A stretch of DNA of 28,055 nt, from positions 1 through 28,055 of IMG/VR virus record IMGVR_UViG_3300030098_005157; one strand, given 5' to 3'. The stretch is from a virus. This document shows positions 12,457-20,800 of the stretch, one piece after another (position 1 is the first letter of the stretch; every line of letters begins with the position of its first letter). Under the pieces are notes generated by a model. It ran no database searches. It was not told where the DNA came from and was given only the letters and a program-made list of their open reading frames with translations. Made by a program: the position numbers and the translations under genes.

Positions 12457-12666
12457 ATGAAGCACTGGCACAGGTTCGGACCCTGGACAGTTATCCGTGC
12501 AGGAGAGCACGCCAATCTTCCAGAGCAAGAGTATTTGAAGAAGACCTGGGCACCGCCCATGTGGGTTCAGAGTTGCTCATGCGGTCAAGAGCACAGAATG
12601 AGAGGGAGAAGTAGGCCCAAAGCCTCTATTAAGTTCAAGGAATTCTGGGGAGCTAAGCTCTGGTAA
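12457..12666 (+). CDS. Small basic protein with CxCGxxH motif
   Basis: 69 residues from the ATG at 12457 with AGGAG seven bases upstream. Starts MKHWHRFGPWTVIRAGEH; then Q-S-C-S-C-G-Q-E-H (about 38-46), followed by a basic tail. It may bind a metal or nucleic acid. A competing frame (12408-12614) overlaps it but has poor composition. The stop overlaps the next start (TAATG). Confidence 0.7.
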   Translation: MKHWHRFGPWTVIRAGEHANLPEQEYLKKTWAPPMWVQSCSCGQEHRMRGRSRPKASIKFKEFWGAKLW

Positions 12667-13163
12667 TGGGAAAGAAAAGCAGAAACAAAGGGGCTGCATT
12701 CGAAAGAGCTATCGCCAAAAAGCTTCGCGCTTGGCTTGGCGATGACTGGGAAGTTAAGCGAAATCCAACCGACAGACAGAAGGGAAAGACCGGAGCTGGC
12801 GAGTTTGAAATCGTAGGACCCTTTAGCTTTCCCTACGCCATTGAGTGCAAGGCTCACGAGAGCTTTGAGTACAGTCAGTTATTCAAGGTTCCCGTCTCGG
12901 GGCCGTTCATATCCTTTTGGGACCAAGCCAAGAGACAGGCTGAGGCGGCCGAGAAGGCCCCTCTTTTGGTCTTTAAAAGAAATAATGGCCCAGTGCTCGT
13001 GGCAGTCAACTGGAAGGGATTCTGGCCCATTGTAGCGGCTTCAGGGATTGAGACGGTTCACAGCCTTCTCAGGCTCTATGACCATGACTGCGTGGTCATA
13101 CCTTTCGATGTCTTCCTGGAGCTTCGTCCCTCTGCTCTTTACGAGCTAACTGCTGACGAGTAA
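12666..13163 (+). CDS. Holliday-junction-resolvase-like PD-(D/E)XK nuclease
   Basis: 165 residues, ATG overlapping the previous stop. It begins GKKSRNKGAAFERAIAKKLRAWLG (basic start, then catalytic-type Glu), has GAGEFEIVGP at about 39-48 and the hallmark YAIECKAHESF (E-x-K, about 54-64), the order seen in Hjc-like and other small phage PD-(D/E)XK nucleases. These cut branched DNA made during recombination and replication. It fits the pathway with the exonuclease and RecT upstream. It is last in the plus operon; a strong terminator follows within 25 bases. Type of junction specificity is inferred. Confidence 0.82.
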   Translation: MGKKSRNKGAAFERAIAKKLRAWLGDDWEVKRNPTDRQKGKTGAGEFEIVGPFSFPYAIECKAHESFEYSQLFKVPVSGPFISFWDQAKRQAEAAEKAPLLVFKRNNGPVLVAVNWKGFWPIVAASGIETVHSLLRLYDHDCVVIPFDVFLELRPSALYELTADE

Positions 13164-13185
13164 GTTTTACTAGCTCAGCAATATT

Positions 13186-13236
13186 GAAACCCCGCTCGGC
13201 TACCCCTTCCTTCTCAGCCGGGTGGGGTTTCTTTTT
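13186..13236 (+). terminator. Strong terminator between converging operons
   Basis: Arms GAAACCCCGCTCGGCT (13186-13201) and AGCCGGGTGGGGTTTC (13216-13231) pair over 16 positions with two wobbles, followed by TTTTT on the plus strand. It ends the plus operon. The T-run overlaps the stop codon of the converging minus gene (13235), and the stem could also serve the minus transcript, though its T-run there is short. Confidence 0.9.
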
Positions 13237-13594
13237 ACTCTAGGAAGTAAACAGCGTTTGCCGTTCCGCTTGTTGCTCCAGAGCCAGTGGCGGCACTTGA
13301 TGCGGAGACAGTTACCGCTGTGCTGAAGGTAATCCCTTTGTCCACCCACATCACCACGCTTTCTGTGTGCTTCACAGGGATAACAACGTCAGCGGAGCTG
13401 GCTGTTGCCTCGGTGGAGTCCCAAAAGAGATAGTAATTCGTAGCGCCGCCGCTGCTCGTGTTGTCGAGCTTTGCTGTGTAAAGCGAGCCACTGGTTCCAG
13501 TAAGGTTGAGCTTCGCTGTGGTGTCAATGTCCTGGGCAGTGAACAGATAGTTCTGTAGGCCAGTGACAAACGGGGAAACCTTGTAAGTAGCCAT
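13235..13594 (-). CDS. Beta-rich virion-type protein, tandem paralogue
   Basis: 119 residues, ATG one base after the previous stop. Thr/Ser/Ala/Gly-rich with beta-strand pattern, like small phage capsid-decoration or tail proteins. It aligns with the upstream neighbour: LYTAKLDNTSS...YYLFWDST...VVMWVDKGITFSTAV here against VYAVVIDNTANSSLAYLRFWDTT...VQYNFDKGIYFGTGI there. The two clearly arose by duplication. It is last in the late minus operon. Exact role unknown. Confidence 0.75.
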   Translation of the reverse strand: MATYKVSPFVTGLQNYLFTAQDIDTTAKLNLTGTSGSLYTAKLDNTSSGGATNYYLFWDSTEATASSADVVIPVKHTESVVMWVDKGITFSTAVTVSASSAATGSGATSGTANAVYFLE

Positions 13595-13987
13595 TTAAGA
13601 CCCCAGAAGATAGGTCAGGTTTACGTTGCCAGCGGGAGCTACGTTTGTGGTTGTGCCCACCGTAGTCACCACTGATGTGTGGATTCCTGTCCCAAAGTAA
13701 ATGCCCTTATCAAAGTTGTACTGAACCTTGGTGGAAGCATCTGCCTTGAGAATCATAAAGGGAAGGTCGGTCCCGCTCTCGGCGTCCCCAGCGACCGTTG
13801 TGTCCCAGAAGCGAAGGTAGGCAAGCGAGGAGTTCGCAGTGTTGTCGATGACAACAGCGTAGACCCTTATCGCTCCACTGAAGATAAGCTCCGAAGCCAA
13901 GGAGGCTCCTTTCGCCGGGGGAGTCTGAGTCTGGTGAACAATGTTTGTGCCTACCTGAGACTCAATGGCTGTTTTGTACTCAGACAT
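13595..13987 (-). CDS. Beta-rich virion-type protein, tandem paralogue
   Basis: 130 residues; ATG at 13987 overlaps the previous stop (TAATG). Shared blocks with the next gene are 'IDNTA', 'FWDTT' and 'DKGIYFGTGI'. No signal or membrane segment. The small Ser/Thr-rich beta fold fits a virion surface or tail component; phages often carry such proteins near lysis genes. Function is inferred only from composition and place. Confidence 0.75.
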   Translation of the reverse strand: MSEYKTAIESQVGTNIVHQTQTPPAKGASLASELIFSGAIRVYAVVIDNTANSSLAYLRFWDTTVAGDAESGTDLPFMILKADASTKVQYNFDKGIYFGTGIHTSVVTTVGTTTNVAPAGNVNLTYLLGS

Positions 13988-14406
13988 TACTTAACCGCCT
14001 TCTCTAGCTTGGCGATTCGTCTTTCAATCCTTCGCTTCGCAATCTTAGCCATGTGCGGGCCTCGCTCCTCAAGGCGTCCCCTAAGAAACTCAAGCCTTTC
14101 TTTTCGCCGCTTCATGGCTTTTTCGATGGCTCTGTAGATCCCGATAGCTGCCAGTGAAGCTAGGAAAAACCCAAAGAAATCAAGTGCTTCCGCAAGCTCG
14201 TTAGGAATTTGAATGGCCTTATCAAGTCGGTAAGCCATCTCAAGGGCGAGTCGGCTGTCCTTTTGAATCTGGTTAAGACCTACAAGTTCAGAGCCAATGT
14301 CCTCAGTAACATCGAGCAAGAGCGCGAGCATCTTGTCGTTGTGCTTATTAACAAAGGCGGCTGCCTCCTTCTCCTTCTGGAGACGACTAGCTTTCTTCAG
14401 ACTCAT
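13987..14406 (-). CDS. Membrane protein with coiled coils, lysis block
   Basis: 139 residues; GGAGG eight bases or so before the ATG at 14406, which lies inside the end of the preceding gene (20-base overlap). One transmembrane helix (about 76-95, LDFFGFFLASLAAIGIYRAI), preceded by a helical, charged region and followed by a very basic helix (KAMKRRKERLEFLRGRLEER). The strong positive tail should stay in the cytoplasm. Position among lysis genes suggests a holin, spanin or regulator, but the topology is not a textbook match to any. Confidence 0.7.
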   Translation of the reverse strand: MSLKKASRLQKEKEAAAFVNKHNDKMLALLLDVTEDIGSELVGLNQIQKDSRLALEMAYRLDKAIQIPNELAEALDFFGFFLASLAAIGIYRAIEKAMKRRKERLEFLRGRLEERGPHMAKIAKRRIERRIAKLEKAVK

Positions 14407-14629
14407 CTGCCACCTCCTTCACTTCCTCGACAGCATCGGCAACCTTGCGGCCAGAGCGAATGGCCTCACTGACATCGACAAGTCCCTGAGCGCCGACAAA
14501 GGACAGGACCATTGTGGTCAGTGAGGAAAGCGTTTCATCCGACAGGTTAAGGCCAAGCATGTCAGAGCCAGCCACAATAACCACAACCACCAGGGTCAGG
14601 ATGAGCTTACGAGATACGAACTTTTCCAT
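14387..14629 (-). CDS. Small membrane protein, holin candidate
   Basis: 80 residues from the ATG at 14629 (MEKFVSRKLILTLVVVVIVAG), with TAAGGA five bases upstream; the upstream extension of the frame has no start site. One clear transmembrane helix (about 8-24) after a short basic head, a second moderately hydrophobic stretch (SSLTTMVLSFVGAQGLVDV, about 35-53), and an acidic tail. This is compatible with a two-helix holin. It sits two genes after the peptidoglycan-type enzyme. Confidence 0.7.
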   Translation of the reverse strand: MEKFVSRKLILTLVVVVIVAGSDMLGLNLSDETLSSLTTMVLSFVGAQGLVDVSEAIRSGRKVADAVEEVKEVADESEES

Positions 14630-14637
14630 CGTGTTCC

Positions 14638-14724
14638 TTAACAAAAGCGAGTGCTTGCGAGGATTAAAATCACCATGAGAATACCAGCTACAGCAAACCA
14701 ATCCACAATAGGCTGCTTATCCAT
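14638..14724 (-). CDS. 28-residue single-span membrane peptide in the lysis block
   Basis: ATG at 14724 overlaps the stop of the enzyme gene (TAATG) and the TAA stop at 14640-14638 forms part of the ribosome site (TAAGGA) of the next gene. The product starts MDKQPIVDWFAVAG and continues as ILMVILILASTRFC: a short polar head and one hydrophobic helix with a basic residue near the end. Exact coupling on both sides and a clean membrane peptide make it a likely real gene. It could be a small holin, antiholin or lysis helper. Easily missed because of its size. Confidence 0.65.
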   Translation of the reverse strand: MDKQPIVDWFAVAGILMVILILASTRFC

Positions 14725-15308
14725 TACCATCCACCGTTTAAGAGTGTGTAGGTAAACGTCTCCCAGCCCCTCTCCCTTTGCTGCGTCTTGCACAGAAGAA
14801 GGAAGCAATCGAAGTCATGTGGGTTTGCAAATACCTGACAACCGGCTGACCACTTGTCCACATTCACAGAGCCGAACTCAGAGGCGCTGGCTCGATGACA
14901 GTTAATCCCAAAGTACCCTGTCTGGATGTTGTCTGAGTTGTAATTAACTTTGGAGTTAAGGTCGTTATCCCTATGAACATCCACCTCATTGGCTTGCACT
15001 AAAGCTTCGTACTTGCCCTTGTGCTTGCCGAGCTTCCAGAGCCCCTTGTACTGACGGTCAGCAACTACAGCAGCAGTCCCCAGCTTGTTCATGGGATTCT
15101 CTAGCCAATAAGTGCCGGGATCTGTGGTGATAGGCCACCACCTATCTATCCACTGCTCGTTGTCTTTGTAGATGACGTGCATCTCGTCATCGAACTTGTT
15201 GGGGGTGCCGGTAGGGTTCCGAATACCAACTAAGTTGAGGTTCCAGTCTCCTTGCGTGAAGACCTTTCCCCCGACCAGCAGAACACGCTGAAGAATTGGA
15301 TGAAGCAT
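14724..15308 (-). CDS. Putative peptidoglycan-acting cysteine enzyme (HR...SxGCQ family), endolysin candidate
   Basis: 194 residues, ATG at 15308 overlapping the previous stop (TAATG), AAGGAAGG upstream. The layout 'NLVGIRNP......FDDEMHVIYKDN....WWPITTDPGTYWLENPMNKLGTA......YKGLWKLGKHKGKYEALVQ....V.V.RDN' followed by GYFGINCHRAS and WSAGCQVF is one I recognise from phage and Bacteroidetes proteins. The His-Arg, Ser-x-Gly-Cys pattern (H at about 144, C at about 162) resembles the active site of L,D-transpeptidase (YkuD-like) folds. In a lysis block it is the best candidate for cell-wall attack, though cell-wall crosslinking chemistry cannot be excluded. There is no signal peptide, so it would need a holin. 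Confidence 0.68.
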   Translation of the reverse strand: MLHPILQRVLLVGGKVFTQGDWNLNLVGIRNPTGTPNKFDDEMHVIYKDNEQWIDRWWPITTDPGTYWLENPMNKLGTAAVVADRQYKGLWKLGKHKGKYEALVQANEVDVHRDNDLNSKVNYNSDNIQTGYFGINCHRASASEFGSVNVDKWSAGCQVFANPHDFDCFLLLCKTQQRERGWETFTYTLLNGGW

Positions 15309-15649
15309 TACCTTCCTTGAACGTGATCTGAAAGCTTGGTGACGCTTGTAGACAGAAGTTCGATACTCTTCGTCAGAGAGCGTGGCGTATAGACCAAAGG
15401 GAGGCCATCGGCATCCTTCGCGCCCAGCACTTCGCTCATCTTCTCGCAGTTCGCCGCAGTCCTAGCCTGAGCCTCGCGGATAAGCACAAGCTGCTGCTCA
15501 AACTCATCACACTGCTCCTGCTTCGCACCAGAGTCAGCCTTGCTGTCAGCTTCATCCCGGCTCTGCAAGTAGTCGAGGACTACCTTGAGGACCATGACGA
15601 TAAGGATGCCGGTTGCGCTAAGCCCTCCTAGTCCTCCGAACTCTTCCAT
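15308..15649 (-). CDS. N-terminally anchored coiled-coil protein, lysis block
   Basis: 113 residues, ATG at 15649 with TAAGGAG six bases upstream. A Gly-rich head, one transmembrane helix (about 9-27, LSATGILIVMVLKVVLDYL), then a coiled coil (DEFEQQLVLIREAQARTAANCEKM), a DGLPLVYTPRSL segment and a final helix. This single anchor plus long helical tail fits an inner-membrane spanin (Rz-like) or an atypical holin. It starts the lysis block right after the tail-protein genes. Confidence 0.68.
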   Translation of the reverse strand: MEEFGGLGGLSATGILIVMVLKVVLDYLQSRDEADSKADSGAKQEQCDEFEQQLVLIREAQARTAANCEKMSEVLGAKDADGLPLVYTPRSLTKSIELLSTSVTKLSDHVQGR

Positions 15650-15659
15650 GACTTGCTCC

Positions 15660-16505
15660 TTACTTGTTTCTTTTCAGCACACGAAGCTTTGAGAACGTGC
15701 AGTTCCACGATGACCGCCCGCCTGTATAGTTGTTGTAAAAGCTGTGCAGGCAAAGAGTGGCGTTGCTGATCGTCACATTAAGCGTGGGGGTTGACGACGG
15801 AGCGGCATTTGTTGTTTCGCTGAGGACCCCAGAGATCTCCCCTAAAGAAGTCAGGGGGTCAACGAACTCTGACGCCTGAGCGTGGGACGCCACAAAACCG
15901 CATGAACCAGCATACCAAACCAACTCTCGCATGCCGGGGGCCGGGTTGCTGCCGAGGCTAACGTGGGCTGCTCCAGCAGTGCCTGCCTGCACTTCGGTGC
16001 AAAGGTTCGGAGAACCTGTGTTTATGCTGTCGATGAACGCAGTTGAATTCTCAAACCATTTGTTGGCTGTTCCGCCGTCTGAAATATGCAATCCATAGCA
16101 TTGCCAGTTGTCGTTTAGCGTGCTGCTAGAAAGAAGAACTTGAACCGCAATAGTGTCGTCGATGGCTAGTCCATCAACAAGACTAGGGAGAGACGCCTGT
16201 AGGCGGGGACAAGAGTAGTTGTCTTTCTGGAGGTCAGACGAGTCGTTTCCAGTTCCGTAAGAAAACTTCAAACCAGTGCCGCTGATTATTTCAACGCTAT
16301 CCACTTTTCCCGAAGGGATTTTTGCAGTCCAAGTTTTGCCGGAAATGCTGCGAGTATTAGTGTCAGACAAAGTTTGAGTGCTATCAAAAGCCGTTGTGAA
16401 GTCAGCTTCGTAAACCACAGTCCAGTTTGATGCAGGGGCAGCGGCCTCTGGAGGGTCAGGAAATGCTCTCGTCGCTTTGCTTCCATCTGGGAACGATCTA
16501 GCCAT
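15660..16505 (-). CDS. Tail or adhesion protein, lectin-like, paralogue B
   Basis: 281 residues from the ATG at 16505, overlapping the stop of the upstream gene (TAATG); the frame is open further, but the start is fixed by the overlap and by the shared head MARSFPDGSKATRAFP, matching MAKAFPGGSGVTRAFP of the neighbour. After a Pro/Ala linker comes a long Ser/Thr/Gly/Asn-rich beta region of the kind found in phage tail-associated carbohydrate-binding (LamG-like) domains. The alignment continues weakly into the body (QTLSDTNTRSISGKTW against QSLHDFTSDATVDIDGIEW). Likely a virion adhesin; the ligand is unknown. Confidence 0.7.
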   Translation of the reverse strand: MARSFPDGSKATRAFPDPPEAAAPASNWTVVYEADFTTAFDSTQTLSDTNTRSISGKTWTAKIPSGKVDSVEIISGTGLKFSYGTGNDSSDLQKDNYSCPRLQASLPSLVDGLAIDDTIAVQVLLSSSTLNDNWQCYGLHISDGGTANKWFENSTAFIDSINTGSPNLCTEVQAGTAGAAHVSLGSNPAPGMRELVWYAGSCGFVASHAQASEFVDPLTSLGEISGVLSETTNAAPSSTPTLNVTISNATLCLHSFYNNYTGGRSSWNCTFSKLRVLKRNK

Positions 16506-17377
16506 TAGAGCATCTCCGTATACATAACCCGGCACTTCGTGAAGATGGGGTTGGGGTCTGTGGGGTTTCCCTCGCTGACAGCGTGCATCCCAACTCGGAG
16601 GTTGGCGAGGGTGAACGCAGAGCCATCCGACTTGGTGCAAAGGTCCAGAGCACCTGTAAGGCCAGGAGACCAGTCGTTAGGATCGGGGAAGTCTCCACTT
16701 CCTGGCATCGTTCCAATGGAACCAACAATAGTTCCGATATAGTTCTGCCCAGGCCAGATAATTAGCTGGAAGAAATTCCTATCTGCCAACGCTGTGTCAG
16801 CCGTTGGGTTCTTACTCATATGAGCTTCCGCGCTCTTAGTCCTGATAGACCTGTACTGAGAGCTGGTGTAGTTGTCGGAAAAGCCGCAAGCGTTTAGGTA
16901 TCTCACATTGCTGTTGCTCGTCCCAACCTCAGAGTTCATCGCGATGGCACCGATTTGGTCCCACCTGTTTGCTATGTCTTGAGTTGCTGTGAACGTGCAT
17001 TGAAAGCAAACGGCGTGCTTGTTCATGGCGTAGGTCGTTTTTGCTCCAACTGCATCCTTGACCAAGACGGAGACAATCGGAGCCGAGACATCCGTGTCCC
17101 AAATCTTCTGAGACCCGGCAGGCCAGATCCTCAGCCCAGCAGAGCCATCTATGCGAAGGCCGTCTGTCTGGATGCCAGCCGTGTGATTGAGGCACTTCCA
17201 CTCAATCCCGTCGATGTCTACGGTAGCGTCTGAAGTAAAGTCATGCAGTGACTGGGAGGCCCAGTTTACACTGATGGCTTCCTGCCACTTGAGATCACCG
17301 CCGCCACCACCACCCCCAGACAGGGCAGGTGGAAAAGCCCTGGTTACTCCAGAGCCTCCTGGGAAAGCCTTAGCCAC
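16505..17377 (-). CDS. Tail or adhesion protein, lectin-like, paralogue A
   Basis: 290 residues, with a GTG start at 17377, two bases after the preceding stop; the ribosome site is weak (AGGGA, distant), so coupling is likely. The conserved 16-residue head (MAKAFPGGSGVTRAFP) is followed by a run of seven glycines and a beta-rich body (about 30-290) with many Asn, Ser and Thr. The head is the best-conserved part between the two paralogues and may be the piece that docks on the virion, with divergent bodies facing the host. Role inferred. Confidence 0.7.
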   Translation of the reverse strand: MAKAFPGGSGVTRAFPPALSGGGGGGGDLKWQEAISVNWASQSLHDFTSDATVDIDGIEWKCLNHTAGIQTDGLRIDGSAGLRIWPAGSQKIWDTDVSAPIVSVLVKDAVGAKTTYAMNKHAVCFQCTFTATQDIANRWDQIGAIAMNSEVGTSNSNVRYLNACGFSDNYTSSQYRSIRTKSAEAHMSKNPTADTALADRNFFQLIIWPGQNYIGTIVGSIGTMPGSGDFPDPNDWSPGLTGALDLCTKSDGSAFTLANLRVGMHAVSEGNPTDPNPIFTKCRVMYTEML

Positions 17378-17379
17378 AA

Positions 17380-17787
17380 CTACGCCATTCCCTTCACATA
17401 GAAGACAATCGTGTAGTTCTTGCCGCCGCCTCCAGCCACATCGGTAATCGTGTAGCAGGCTCCGTCGAAGAAGGGAATCGGAGTAGCAAGGGTGTCACTG
17501 CTTTGGGTGTTCGGGTTTAGGTCTAGAGTTACCTCATAGTGGAGATAGTCGGTGGTAGTTCCGCTGTATACCTTGACCGTAGCTTTGTGGGAGGCACCGC
17601 TGCTTGCGCTGACTGTAAGCTGCAAGCCATGAATTAAGCCTCTAGGGACAGCCGAAGAAGCAAGCGTTCCCGTTTTGATTAGCCCGACGCCAGTCCCCGG
17701 GTTAATGGATGTAGTGGAGTTATCACCAACTCCAGTGTAGGAATCTCTGGCTACAGGAACCCAGATTTCTTTTGTGCTATACGCCAT
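17380..17787 (-). CDS. Beta-rich virion-type protein
   Basis: 135 residues, AGGAGG six bases or so before the ATG at 17787. Ser/Thr/Gly-rich strands (GLIHGLQLTVSASSGASHKATVKVYSG, PFFDGACYTITDVAGGGGKNYTIVFYVKG). It resembles in build, though not clearly in sequence, the paralogue pair at 13235-13987. It comes right after the giant gene and before the adhesins, so a tail or capsid-surface protein is likely. Confidence 0.7.
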   Translation of the reverse strand: MAYSTKEIWVPVARDSYTGVGDNSTTSINPGTGVGLIKTGTLASSAVPRGLIHGLQLTVSASSGASHKATVKVYSGTTTDYLHYEVTLDLNPNTQSSDTLATPIPFFDGACYTITDVAGGGGKNYTIVFYVKGMA

Positions 17788-17807
17788 CGCTTCCTCCTGC
17801 CCCTTGT

Positions 17808-17833
17808 CCGGCTATTAAGCGACAGATAGCCGG
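17808..17833. promoter_or_regulatory. Intercistronic hairpin after the giant gene
   Basis: CCGGCTA (17808-17814) and TAGCCGG (17827-17833) pair perfectly around 12 bases, between the giant gene's stop and the ribosome site of the next gene. No T-run follows on the minus strand. It may be an RNA-processing or stability site. Confidence 0.5.
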
Positions 17834-17862
17834 TGGGTCTATGGGGTTATGGGATTACTCTA

Positions 17863-20800
17863 CTACTTATCATCGGGGATGTAGAAAAGACTAGGGAGTT
17901 CGTCGCTGTCTTCCTTCTTGGGCGAAACTTTCATTGCTTCCTCACCGCCGACATAAAGCTCTTTCTTCAGTCGGTCCATCTGCACATCAATCGGGATGCC
18001 TTGGTTGCGGTAAATCTCCTTGAGCCTTTTGAGCATCAGGTATTCGTACATCGCCAGTGCTGAATCAAAGTCCAGAGCTGTTGGCTTTAGGCCCAGGAAG
18101 TAAGCAAGGGCACGCTCCCTGTCGGTGGCAAGAGCATCGGTGTCGCCCATGTCCACTGACCTCGACATAAACGTGTCCTGGACTAGCTTCATGTGCTCTC
18201 GCATTACCCGGAAGCCAGGGAGCTTGCTGACAAGGTAGAACTGCGCGGGCTTTTTAGACCTGTATTCGTTCCTCCACTTGCCGGTCCACTCTCCGTCTTT
18301 GTTGTAGACTTTTCGCCGGCTTGTCGGGACAGCCTTGCCATCGTCGTCAACTTCCATTCCGATAAACCACTTAAGAAGCGGAGGAGCGTCTTTGTACGCC
18401 CGGATGTTGTTGATCTGCTCCCAGCCCTTTCCATAGTAAAGGGACTTGTTAAACGCGGCTTCTGCCATCGTCAGAGGGATTGGGTTCATTCGGGTGAGAG
18501 AACCAATCGGCATAAAGCCGTGGTCTTTTCTGGCTAGGAACTCAATCGCAGCCTGCTGCGGAATGCCGTGAACTCGGAACATTCTCCCTAGCCCGGTGCG
18601 GACAACAACCTGCCACCGCATCTCCTGGGGCATCGCCTGGATTTCTTCTTCGGTGAATTGCCCGTTGCCAACTCCATTGATGAAGCTCTTGAGGACAACA
18701 AAAGACCGTGGGTTCCTCACCATCTGGCGAAGCTGGAACCTCATGTTTCCTGCATCCCAGGTGTAGAAGAAGAAGAACCTTCGGAGGTAGTGCCGCTCAA
18801 ACGGAGTGAGGTGGCCGTAGTTCCTCATGGCGTCATCAACAAGAGTCGAAGCCTCTTGTACCGTTTTGCCTTTTCTCATGAGGCCAACGCCAAGAGTGAG
18901 CCTCGCCTGTAGCTCGATGCTTGAGTTTAGGTTAGCCATCATCCTCATGTACGAGGGGAACGACATGCCGGCAATTGCCGTGGTGACAGCCGCCGTTGGC
19001 CCACCAAAGGTCGATGCAATCGCGGCAGATGTGGTTAGGCCGACAGCCCTTTCGCCCCAGTACATGATGAAGTTCTTGGGGTTCTCTTTGTCCTTGCCGA
19101 TTGGGATAGCGGCGTTTTCCATGAACTCGCTGACTTCGCTTTGCCAAACCTTCCTAAAGCCAGTAGCAACTCCCTTCGGAATCGAACGACCCCTGCGAAG
19201 CCCAGAGCTAAGGACCTCTGTCCCAAGCGCTCCAGCAGCCTGACCAAGGAAGAAGCCAGCCGCAGCCCCAGCAGGCCCAGCAGCAGCCATACCGGCAGCA
19301 GCGCCGAGCCCACCACCAACACCGCCGCCAATAAGAGACTGGTACAGAGGAACGTCTGTCTCTCTCGCCGCTCCGTACATCTCTTCTGCATAGGCAGATC
19401 CTCGAAGGCTTTCTGTAATAGCCGTTTCTTCTTCCAGAATCCTTCGCCAGTCGGCAACGGTTTCTACGCGGCCACCAAGCCTAAGCGGTTTGTCTTTGAC
19501 GAGCTGCCAGCCCTTTGAGCTGTAGTCCATCATCAGACCCATAGCCAGCATGTGATTAACAGGGTTGAAAGACCCCAGTCCTAGCTGCTGAAGGATAGAC
19601 AAGTAGTTGCCAGCGAAGTTCATGCCGATATGGGCAAGACCTACGATGGTGGCCTGACTCTTTGCCACTCCGGTAAGGCCGTCGAAAACGCCCATGAAGT
19701 AGCTGCCAGACGCCGGGTCTGGAGAGTTCATCCACCGGATGTATTCCACGGCAGCCGTTGGCAGATAGACATCAGGGAGGTTAAAGGCCCTGACAACGTT
19801 TGCATCTACATTGACGCCTAGCTGGCGAAGCGAGCGAACGATAAGACCAGGGTCTTCCCCACGAGCCAGCCTAGTGACGATTAGCTCCTTGAACTTTCTT
19901 AGCTCAGAAGGAAGCTCCATTCGCGCCGTTGCTGCAATCGTGTCCTCTGCCGTAAGCCGAGAGTACCCATACTCCTTAGCCTTCATCTCTGACCAGGAAG
20001 CAGGGTTTTCCGAAACAAGCCGAGCAATCTCCTTCCCCAGGGGGAAAAGGTCCTGCATGTCCCGGATAAAGATGGCGTCAGCCACCGCTTTGTTGGTTTG
20101 CTGGCCGTAACGCTTAATCAAAGTACCTAGGTCAGTCTCAAAAAAGTCGTAGATTTCGTTGAGGTCAGCCTCTTTTCGGGCCCACTTGATTGCTTCGGAC
20201 CACTCTTCTGGAGAGAAGAGCTTTTCTAGGTCGTTGCTGTTTACCGCAGCCGAAAGCTCATCAAGCTGCTGGACTGAAACGAAACGCTGGAACGGCCCGT
20301 TGTCGCCCCACCCTGGGCCTCTCTTTGTGCTTGCGATGTGGTACAAAATTTCCGTAGCCAAGTCGTCCCTGGCAACTTCATTGATGTCTTCCAGGAACGA
20401 AGCCTTTGCTCGGAACTTCTCCGACCCAAGCTTTGCGTCCTTCGGCATGAGGCCACGGCCTCGCAGCACGGCAACCTTTCTTCTGGTTGTGGTGCTTAAG
20501 ATATGAGGGACATACGCGGCAAGGTTCACTCGCGACAAGAACTCTTCTTTGCCCCAGGGCTTCTCCAGCTTGTTTTCTCTTAGGTAGGTAATTCGCTCTT
20601 CGAGGATTTCGCGAGCGCTGGTTCCTTCATCAAGCTCGTTTGCCTGCTTCCGAAGGTTCTGGATTTCCTTGAGGACCTTCGGGTCAACAGTCTTAACCAG
20701 CTTGCCGGCAGCTTGCATTCTCTTTAGCTGCTCGCCCAGGAAGTCATCGACAAGCTCTGCCACCTGCAAGGCTTGCTCAATCTCATCCTTAGAGAAAGCT

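Noticed and set aside
12408-12614. 68-residue plus ORF starting MTPIASAIQ
   Set aside because: Overlaps the 12457 gene, which has the better ribosome site, composition and exact junction with the resolvase gene. The overlap of its ATG with the preceding stop keeps a small doubt.
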